Assembly: GCA_013202445.1 (NCBI GenBank)
Contig: JABMRW010000073.1
Span: forward strand, 1-12,095
Source of the DNA: Deltaproteobacteria bacterium
Lineage (GTDB): Bacteria > Chloroflexota > Dehalococcoidia > Dehalococcoidales > BS750m-G39
Length of the DNA stretch: 12,095 bases
Reading direction: 5' to 3'
How positions within the stretch are numbered: position 1 is the stretch's first letter; each line of letters starts with the position of its first letter. Shown in pieces: positions 7,777 through 12,095 of the stretch. The position numbers and the translations under genes were made by a program. The notes beneath the pieces are model-generated. The model saw nothing but the letters and a program-made list of their open reading frames with translations, was not told where the DNA came from and ran no database searches.

Positions 7777-8941
7777 ACATTTACCACCTTATCTTTTCGC
7801 AGAAATCAGTAAAAAGATTGCCGAAAAAAAGGCCAAGGGCGAGGACGTGGTTAGCTTTGCCATAGGCGACCCCGATATCCCCACACCACCCCATATAATC
7901 GAGCGGCTCTGCCAGGCGGCCAGAGAGACGGCTAACCACCACTACCCGGAGACTGAGGGCCTGCCCAAACTGCGCCAGGCCATAGCCGAATGGTACCAGA
8001 AGCGCTTTGGCGTTACCCTTGACCCTGATACAGAGGTGCTGCCCCTAATCGGCTCCAAGGAAGGCATTGCCCACATCTCCCTCTGCCTGATTGACTACCG
8101 GGACATTGCCCTGGTGCCCGACCCGGCCTATCCCGTTTATGCAGTAAGCACCATACTGGCCGGCGGCAGCCCGCACTATTTTCCCCTTACCGAAAGAAAT
8201 GATTTCCTGCCCGATTTCGATTCCATACCGGCCTACGCCCTGAAAGGGGCCAAGCTGCTGTGGATAAACTACCCCAATAACCCCACCGGCGCCGTGGCTG
8301 ACCTCGACTTCTTCAATAAGGCAGTCGAACTGGCCCGGCAGCATGACTTCGTTGTCTGCCATGACGGGCCGTACTCCGAGGTCGCTTTTGACGGCTATCA
8401 GCCGGTTAGCTTTATGCAGGCAGATGGGGCTAAGGAGGTAGGGGTGGAGTTTCACTCGCTGTCCAAGACCTACAATATGACCGGCTGGCGGATAGGCATG
8501 GTGGTAGGCAATGCTGACGTGATAGACGCCCTGAAGAGGGTTAAGTCAAACATAGATTCAGGTATTCCCCAGGCCATCCAGTATGCCGCCATTGAGGCTT
8601 TAACCGGTCCACAGTCCTGCATCCCGGAGCATAATGCTATCTATCAAAAACGGCGTGACCTGATTATCGAGGTGCTCAATAATATCGGGCTTGAAGCCAG
8701 GCCCCCCAAAGCAAGCCTGTACATATGGGCTAAAGTCCCCCCGGACTATAACTCGGTGGACTTTGCCACCGACCTGCTGGAAAAGGTCGGGGTGGTGGTT
8801 ACCCCGGGGGTAGGCTACGGCAAGCAGGGCGAGGGCTACATCCGGGTATCTTTAACCGTCCCCGATGCCGCCGTGGTCAAGGGCCTGTCCCGGATATCAG
8901 CCTGGCGCGACCCTAAGAGAAGACTGAAGGCGTACTTATAG
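7754..8941 (+). CDS. dapL: LL-diaminopimelate aminotransferase (class I/II PLP enzyme)
   Basis: The predicted reaction converts tetrahydrodipicolinate and glutamate directly to LL-diaminopimelate, bypassing the succinylase and acetylase routes. The 395-aa fold-type I aminotransferase has IGDPDIPTP (37-45), YPNNPTG (173-179), CHDGPYSE (202-209), the PLP-lysine motif SLSKTYNMTGWR with Lys238, and the carboxylate-binding Arg364 in GYIRVSLT. The N-terminus RVEHLPPYLFAEI resembles the bacterial DapL subgroup. The start at 7754 is chosen because GGAG lies 9 nt upstream (7741-7744) and gives the family-like N-terminus; ATGs at 7739 (no ribosome site) and 7760 are alternatives. The immediate dapF neighbour strongly supports DapL over a general aspartate-type aminotransferase, although sequence alone cannot exclude other amino-acid substrates. 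Confidence 0.88.
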   Translation: MKMSRRVEHLPPYLFAEISKKIAEKKAKGEDVVSFAIGDPDIPTPPHIIERLCQAARETANHHYPETEGLPKLRQAIAEWYQKRFGVTLDPDTEVLPLIGSKEGIAHISLCLIDYRDIALVPDPAYPVYAVSTILAGGSPHYFPLTERNDFLPDFDSIPAYALKGAKLLWINYPNNPTGAVADLDFFNKAVELARQHDFVVCHDGPYSEVAFDGYQPVSFMQADGAKEVGVEFHSLSKTYNMTGWRIGMVVGNADVIDALKRVKSNIDSGIPQAIQYAAIEALTGPQSCIPEHNAIYQKRRDLIIEVLNNIGLEARPPKASLYIWAKVPPDYNSVDFATDLLEKVGVVVTPGVGYGKQGEGYIRVSLTVPDAAVVKGLSRISAWRDPKRRLKAYL

Positions 8942-8954
8942 TTTACATAATAAA

Positions 8955-8969
8955 AGGGGATTTATCATT
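8955..8969 (+). promoter_or_regulatory. Ribosome binding site and non-canonical ATT start of hflX
   Basis: AGGGGA (8955-8960), a spacer TTTATC, then ATT (8967-8969) followed by AAA. The spacing of 6 nt is near ideal. An ATC codon at 8964 would be only 3 nt away. Because no canonical start exists in the homologous N-terminal region, this site decides the start. A sequencing error or a point mutation of ATG to ATT would look the same. Confidence 0.55.
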
Positions 8970-10121
8970 AAAGGCGCAATCGTTACCCGCTCTTCGCCGG
9001 AGAGGGCGCTACTGGTAGCTATCGGCGCTAAAGGACGTGCCGATAGATGGCCGGCGGAAGACTCACTGGACGAGCTGGCTCAGTTGGCGGCTACGGCCGG
9101 GGCCGATGTAGTGGGCAAACTGGTACAGCGCTTGCCCCGGCCCTCCAAAACGCACTATGTGGGCAAAGGTAAGCTTGAAGAGCTGATAGCGCTCAAGGAA
9201 AGCACCGGCTACAGCGTGGCAATCTTTGACGACGAGCTTTCGCCACTCCAGCAGAGAAACCTGGAAGACGCCCTTGAGGTCAAGGTAATCGACCGGGCGG
9301 CTCTGATTTTAGATATCTTTGCCAAAAGGGCACGGACCCGCGAGGGGCAACTGCAGGTAGAGCTGGCACAGCACCAGTATTTGCTGCCGCGCCTGGCCGG
9401 GCAGTGGAGCCACCTGGAAAGGCTGGGGGGAGGCATCGGCACCAGGGGCCCCGGCGAAACCCAGCTCGAAACCGATAAACGCATAATCCAACGGAAGATG
9501 CACCGCCTTAAAAACCAGATTGACGATATAAGAAAACACCGCCAGCTATACCGCCAGCAGCGCAAGAAGACCGGCATCCCCATAGTGGCCATAGTTGGCT
9601 ATACCAACGCCGGCAAGAGCACCCTGCTCAATGCTTTAAGCCACGCCGATGTCTTTGTCGAAGATAAGCTCTTCGCCACTTTAGACCCCACCACCCGAAG
9701 ATTAACCCTCCCCGATAAAAGTGTGGCGCTTTTAACCGATACCGTCGGCTTTATCCGAAAATTACCGCCGACCATCATCACCGCCTTTAAGGCAACACTG
9801 GAGGAACTGACCGAGGCCAACCTGCTGCTGCACGTCGTCGATTTAACCTCCCGTAACGCCGCGGAGCAGTGCCAGGTGGTGGAGGATATTCTGGCCGACC
9901 TGGAACTTCAGGACAAGCCCCGGATTACGGCGCTGAACAAAATCGACCTGCTGCTGCCGGGCGGCAAAGAATGGGATGAGGCAAAAGCGCTTAAACATCT
10001 TTCCGACCAGGCCCCGGCCAATAAGGACACGGTTCTTGTATCGGCGGTTAAGGGTTGGGGTCTGGGCAGCCTTTTGGAGCTGGTCGGACAGGTGCTAAAC
10101 CGCTCAAAACAGCCGGTCTAA
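8967..10121 (+). CDS. hflX: GTPase HflX, apparently starting at ATT
   Basis: HflX is a ribosome-associated GTPase; E. coli HflX binds the 50S subunit and splits stalled 70S ribosomes. Numbered from the ATT at 8967 (384 aa), it has an N-terminal HflX domain with VGKGKLEEL, the signature GGGIGTRGPGETQLETD (154-170), a coiled linker (about 173-205), and a Ras-like G domain: G1 GYTNAGKST (211-219), G2 region FATLDPTTR, G3 DTVGF (258-262), G4 NKID (324-327) and G5 SAVKG. HflX-like coding (ERALLVAIG, then LDELAQLAATAGADVV) continues upstream of the first canonical start, a TTG at 9084. No ATG, GTG or TTG exists between that TTG and the in-frame stop at 8925. AGGGGA (8955-8960) lies 6 nt before ATT, making ATT the best start. 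It is the last gene of the operon. Confidence 0.9.
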   Translation: MKGAIVTRSSPERALLVAIGAKGRADRWPAEDSLDELAQLAATAGADVVGKLVQRLPRPSKTHYVGKGKLEELIALKESTGYSVAIFDDELSPLQQRNLEDALEVKVIDRAALILDIFAKRARTREGQLQVELAQHQYLLPRLAGQWSHLERLGGGIGTRGPGETQLETDKRIIQRKMHRLKNQIDDIRKHRQLYRQQRKKTGIPIVAIVGYTNAGKSTLLNALSHADVFVEDKLFATLDPTTRRLTLPDKSVALLTDTVGFIRKLPPTIITAFKATLEELTEANLLLHVVDLTSRNAAEQCQVVEDILADLELQDKPRITALNKIDLLLPGGKEWDEAKALKHLSDQAPANKDTVLVSAVKGWGLGSLLELVGQVLNRSKQPV

Positions 10122-10217
10122 AAATGACGCTCTGAAATCCAAATCTAGGCCCCTAAAAATTTTTCCTAATGGTTTGATACCTTGATGGGTATGCGGCCTG
10201 ATTGAGCCCCACCTTAT

Positions 10218-10258
10218 CCCCCCTGATTATTGTTATTTTTAGGGGGGTCATTTTCTTT
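10218..10258 (+). terminator. Rho-independent terminator of the pgk-hflX operon
   Basis: CCCCCCTGA (10218-10226) pairs with TTAGGGGGG (10239-10247), a 9-bp stem with one G-T pair and a 12-nt loop. It is followed by TCATTTTCTTT. It lies about 97 nt after the hflX stop. The downstream T tract is interrupted, so efficiency is uncertain. Confidence 0.65.
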
Positions 10259-10317
10259 CCGGTGATTTTTGGTTTTTAGGGGAGTTCTTATATTTTTAGG
10301 GAACCCACCCCCTTAAT

Positions 10318-10342
10318 CCCCCTCCCTTAGAAAGGGAGGGGG
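10318..10342. repeat. Perfect inverted repeat (GC-rich hairpin)
   Basis: CCCCCTCCCTT (10318-10328) and AAGGGAGGGGG (10332-10342) form a perfect 11-bp stem with a 3-nt AGA loop. No T run follows on the plus strand; on the minus strand GGATTAAGGGGG follows. From memory, intergenic elements of this CCCCCTCCCTT..AAGGGAGGGGG type recur in many bacterial genomes, so it may be a dispersed palindromic repeat and not a terminator. Confidence 0.7.
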
Positions 10343-10356
10343 AAAATACTTTAAAG

Positions 10357-10379
10357 AAGAGGGTGCTCCGCACCCTCTT
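10357..10379. repeat. Perfect inverted repeat (second hairpin)
   Basis: AAGAGGGTGC (10357-10366) and GCACCCTCTT (10370-10379) form a perfect 10-bp stem with a 3-nt TCC loop. It begins 14 nt after the previous hairpin and has no T tract on either side. Role unknown: it could be a second palindromic repeat or an RNA-stability element. Confidence 0.65.
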
Positions 10380-10436
10380 AAACACCCCCATCAATAAGCA
10401 GGTGATAACTTTACATAATATTTAGGGGAAAAATTG

Positions 10437-10452
10437 TGGTATAATGGGGGCA
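10437..10452 (+). promoter_or_regulatory. Extended -10 promoter abutting the ATG of the small membrane protein
   Basis: TGG (10437-10439) followed by a perfect TATAAT (10440-10445) makes an extended -10 element. No good -35 is seen at 16-18 nt. The expected transcription start is near 10452, which is the A of the ATG start codon, so the mRNA may be leaderless. Confidence 0.55.
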
Positions 10453-10853
10453 TGGTAATTCCGTGTTGGCTTTGGATAGTAAATGGTGTGCTGTGGTTTT
10501 TTGCCTTAGGGTTAACTGCTATGGGTATCTATAAGTTACTATTTAAAAGCCGTAAGTTATCGAACAAAGCGGAGTTGAATGCTTTTGTTGGTTGGAACGA
10601 GATATCTAAAATATATGCCTTGGATAAAAAGAAGGAATTTGGACCTGACGAGCCGATACAGCTTTTCCTAGATCAGCAAATAAAACAAATAGATCAAGAA
10701 CTAAAAAAATTATATGAAGCGGGTGGAGAACCAGGCGCAAGAGGTGATATAGACATGATAAGGGCGACTAAAGAGAATATAAAAGCCGCGGCATTCTTTG
10801 CCCTTTCTAGTATCCTTGTTGGCGCTAGTGCTGTACTAATTGCTGTGTTTTGA
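10452..10853 (+). CDS. Unrecognised small membrane protein with a segment at each end
   Basis: I do not recognise this 133-aa protein. Visible features are an N-terminal hydrophobic segment (about residues 4-30, rich in Trp, Leu and Phe, ending in YKLLFKSRK), a hydrophilic, strongly charged middle with probable helix or coiled coil (about 50-100), and a C-terminal hydrophobic segment (about 108-133) ending in Phe. It could form a membrane hairpin with the charged middle on one side. A TTG at 10434 in the same frame is unlikely as the start because it overlaps the TATAAT box; the ATG at 10452 has no ribosome site of its own. Codon use is visibly richer in A/T than in the pgk operon, consistent with transfer or weak selection. 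It stands alone between the repeat-rich spacer and the minus-strand genes. Confidence 0.65.
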   Translation: MVIPCWLWIVNGVLWFFALGLTAMGIYKLLFKSRKLSNKAELNAFVGWNEISKIYALDKKKEFGPDEPIQLFLDQQIKQIDQELKKLYEAGGEPGARGDIDMIRATKENIKAAAFFALSSILVGASAVLIAVF

Positions 10854-10930
10854 GTAGGCATAGTTTATGAGAAGCACTTTAATATAGCCCACTTTGGGAC
10901 GCACAATAGTCGTTATGTCGACAACGTAGT

Positions 10931-10956
10931 CTTGGCGAGGCTAAAAGCCCCCTTTT
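10931..10956 (+). terminator. Weak terminator-like element after the small membrane protein
   Basis: GGCT-AAA-AGCC (10939-10949) forms a short stem that can extend imperfectly, and is followed by CCC then TTTT (10953-10956). It is 78 nt past the stop at 10853. Its core AAAAGCCCCCTTTT recurs in the terminator of the minus-strand hydrolase gene. The stem is short, so support is modest. Confidence 0.35.
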
Positions 10957-10969
10957 CCCAACCCCCCTA

Positions 10970-10986
10970 CCGGATAATCATTCCGG
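10970..10986. repeat. Short hairpin downstream of the 77-aa minus-strand gene
   Basis: CCGGA (10970-10974) and TCCGG (10982-10986) flank a 7-nt loop. It lies 25 nt after the stop of the 11011-11244 gene on the minus strand. No T run follows, so it is at best a weak terminator. Confidence 0.35.
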
Positions 10987-11010
10987 CTCTAAAACCCGCC
11001 CGGATTGTAC

Positions 11011-11244
11011 TTATTCTTCCTCTCTACGACCCAAACCCCTGAAACCGCCTCTTCCTTGTTGGGGAGGTTTGCGGAGCGTCTCGCGGACCATCCAGTAAAA
11101 CCTGCCGTATCTATCAATTAGTTCCTCCGCTTCTTCCGGCTGTTTGGAAAACTGTTTTTTTAACCCGGCAGTTATGCCAAACTCGTCTAAAAGCTCCTTT
11201 GCCATCTGTCGTGCCGCTATCTCTGGAATCAGTTTATCTGACAT
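11011..11244 (-). CDS. Unrecognised 77-aa protein
   Basis: I do not recognise the family. The protein is hydrophilic and probably helical (residues about 1-60, with repeated Lys/Glu-rich segments), followed by a basic, glycine-rich tail (PPQQGRGGFRGLGRREEE, about 60-77) that looks disordered and could contact nucleic acid; that last point is a guess. It has no membrane segment or signal peptide. The start at 11244 is chosen because AAGGTGG lies 8 nt upstream (11259-11253); two GTG codons at 11256 and 11253 in the same frame are less likely. A TATAAT box at 11284-11279 would give a leader of about 28 nt. An own promoter and ribosome site support a real gene despite its size. Confidence 0.55.
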   Translation of the reverse strand: MSDKLIPEIAARQMAKELLDEFGITAGLKKQFSKQPEEAEELIDRYGRFYWMVRETLRKPPQQGRGGFRGLGRREEE

Positions 11245-11278
11245 CGTGCTCACCACCTTATTCGGATTCTCTGTTAAA

Positions 11279-11284
11279 ATTATA
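11279..11284 (-). promoter_or_regulatory. Candidate -10 box of the 77-aa gene
   Basis: A perfect TATAAT on the minus strand (11284-11279), in an A/T-rich region, 35 nt before the ATG at 11244. The best -35-like hexamer, TTAACA, is 20 nt upstream, which is too far for a standard promoter. Two copies of TTAACAGA flank the box. Confidence 0.4.
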
Positions 11285-11334
11285 CAACATAATTATTACT
11301 TTTCTGTTAAGATATTATGTAAACTAACCTGCTG

Positions 11335-11361
11335 TAATAAAAAGGGGGCTTTTCAGCCCCC
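11335..11361 (-). terminator. Rho-independent terminator of the hydrolase-family gene
   Basis: On the minus strand GGGGGCT (11361-11355) and AGCCCCC (11350-11344) form a perfect 7-bp stem with a 4-nt GAAA loop. It is followed by TTTTT and then ATTA. It begins 30 nt after the stop at 11391. Confidence 0.8.
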
Positions 11362-11390
11362 CAAAATCCGAATTATACTGTCAACAACCC

Positions 11391-11969
11391 TCATACTCCC
11401 TTTGCATATAAATCCGGCAATATATCCGCAAGATAACCCATTTCGGAAATGCAATGCTCCATATGCCCTCTGCCTATCTCTTCAGTACCCTTATAAATCC
11501 AGAATCTACTTCGTACCTCACAACCATAATCGGTATCACGGACAAAATGGATAACACGTCCATCCGGAGCCCCATCAGGCAGAGAACCCTCGCCACAGAT
11601 AGCAGCCCCCACTCTGGCCTCTTTAAACCTGGAGGTATCAAAGAACTCAGCCGGGTCATCAAATCTTATCCAGAACTTCAGTACTTCTCCTCCCAAATAT
11701 TCTTCGCCATAGTGGCTGGCACCGATGTAGTGTCCCGGCTTCCATTTTTCGTCCCATTTAAAGCACAGGTGAGCTTCCGGGTCCCATGTCTTATATGTTT
11801 CGGTATCCCTCAGATAACTACTGAAAAACCATTCGACCATTTTCCCCTTGCTCTTAGGCATTCGGGTTAGAACGGCTATATACATTTGTCCATTTGGCAG
11901 ACGGTAATAGCCGGTTTCCATGGGCATATATCCAGGTTCCAACAGCTCATTAACTTCTGCTAACAGCAT
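11391..11969 (-). CDS. 2,4-diacetylphloroglucinol / phloretin hydrolase (PhlG)-family protein
   Basis: Members of this zinc-dependent family (PhlG, phloretin hydrolase) cleave a C-C bond next to an acylated phloroglucinol ring. Numbered from the alternative ATG at 11984, visible conserved segments are MVEWFF (49-54), YKTWDPEAH with His72, GASHYGEEYLGG (88-99), DPAEFFDTSRF (110-120), VIHFVRDTDYGCEVRSRFWI (144-163, His146) and GHMEHCISEMGYLADILPDLY (173-193, His177). His72, Glu94 or Glu95, His146 and His177 are plausible metal ligands, inferred by pattern. I prefer the ATG at 11969 (192 aa) because GGAGG lies 8 nt upstream. It is shorter than Pseudomonas PhlG, mainly at the N-terminus. No aromatic-degradation genes are nearby, so the substrate is unknown. 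It lies between tRNA(CAT) and its own terminator. Confidence 0.8.
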   Translation of the reverse strand: MLLAEVNELLEPGYMPMETGYYRLPNGQMYIAVLTRMPKSKGKMVEWFFSSYLRDTETYKTWDPEAHLCFKWDEKWKPGHYIGASHYGEEYLGGEVLKFWIRFDDPAEFFDTSRFKEARVGAAICGEGSLPDGAPDGRVIHFVRDTDYGCEVRSRFWIYKGTEEIGRGHMEHCISEMGYLADILPDLYAKGV

Positions 11970-12039
11970 AGCATTTGCCTCCATTTACCAGGCTTTTTGA
12001 AAGAATCAGCCGCATTTTGAGGCAAAATAGCTTCAGAAG

Positions 12040-12095
<56 letters not shown>

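Larger units (their letters stand above)
10150..10428. repeat. Dispersed copies of the short word TTTTTAGGGG
   Basis: Exact copies lie at 10150-10159 (inverted), 10236-10245 and 10273-10282. Near copies lie at 10293-10301 (TTTTTAGGG) and 10420-10428 (ATTTAGGGG). The copy at 10236 also forms the 3' arm of the hflX terminator. The others are not explained by any visible gene or terminator. Confidence 0.6.
10122..10451. other. 330-base non-coding spacer with hairpins and short repeats
   Basis: No credible gene is visible here. The stretch holds, in order: a copy of CCCCTAAAAA (10150-10159), the hflX terminator (10218-10258), further TTTTTAGGGG copies, two tight GC-rich hairpins (10318-10342 and 10357-10379), and a promoter at 10437-10445. 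Runs of C and G alternate with A/T-rich tracts, unlike the coding DNA to its left. Confidence 0.7.

Noticed and set aside
9084..10121. TTG at 9084 as the start of hflX
   Set aside because: Family-like coding continues 39 codons upstream and a good ribosome site precedes the ATT at 8967, whereas none precedes 9084.
10218..10428. CRISPR array or other spaced repeat array
   Set aside because: The repeated words are only 10 bases, irregularly spaced and partly inverted, with no uniform repeat-spacer pattern and no cas genes.
10434..10451. TTG at 10434 as the start of the small membrane protein
   Set aside because: It would place the start codon upstream of and within the perfect TATAAT box; the ATG at 10452 is more consistent.
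10452..10853. Toxin or defence effector of a two-membrane-segment family
   Set aside because: Two hydrophobic segments and a charged middle are too general; no partner antitoxin, nuclease or sensor gene is adjacent and no family motif was recognised.
11144..11870. Two plus-strand open frames of 136 and 138 aa
   Set aside because: They run antisense to the 77-aa gene, its promoter, the terminator and the hydrolase-family gene. Their translations show no family features.

Overview
The window looks like a chromosomal stretch from a Dehalococcoidia-like member of the Chloroflexota. The basis is gene content and order: an archaeal-type phosphoglycerate mutase sits between pgk and tpiA, followed by miaA, dapF, an LL-diaminopimelate aminotransferase and hflX. 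Protein motifs (for example the MiaA C-terminus) also fit my memory of that class. This is an inference from memory, not a database match. No transposase, integrase, phage gene or CRISPR array is visible.

Layout. The left edge (1-676, minus strand) holds a truncated tRNA-Arg(TCT) with a good promoter and a COG2426-type small membrane protein. A divergent intergenic region (677-837) carries promoters for both directions. dxs follows on the plus strand and ends at a Rho-independent terminator (2737-2776). A tightly packed plus-strand operon then runs from 2800 to 10121: pgk, apgM, tpiA, miaA, dapF, dapL and hflX. It contains two ATGA overlaps, one longer overlap, and gaps of only 5 to 25 bases elsewhere. 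It ends at a terminator near 10218-10258.

The right part (10122-12095) is visibly richer in A/T and is accessory in character. A 330-base intergenic region is full of hairpins and copies of the word TTTTTAGGGG. Next come an unrecognised small membrane protein that may be translated from a leaderless mRNA (plus), a 77-aa unrecognised protein (minus), a 2,4-diacetylphloroglucinol/phloretin hydrolase-family protein (minus) with its own terminator, and a truncated elongator-type tRNA with anticodon CAT (minus).

Function. Pgk, ApgM and TpiA interconvert triose phosphates and phosphoglycerates, in the gluconeogenic or glycolytic direction. TpiA also supplies glyceraldehyde 3-phosphate, which Dxs joins to pyruvate to start the MEP isoprenoid pathway. 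DapL and DapF carry out the last two steps to meso-diaminopimelate, the lysine precursor, by the aminotransferase route. MiaA (tRNA A37 prenylation) uses an isoprenoid diphosphate made by the pathway that Dxs begins. HflX is a ribosome-associated GTPase. The core is mostly ordinary housekeeping. The points that deserve a second look are the apparent ATT start of hflX, a substituted nucleotide-loop residue in Pgk, the possible leaderless gene at 10452, the repeat-rich spacer, and the phloroglucinol-hydrolase-like enzyme.
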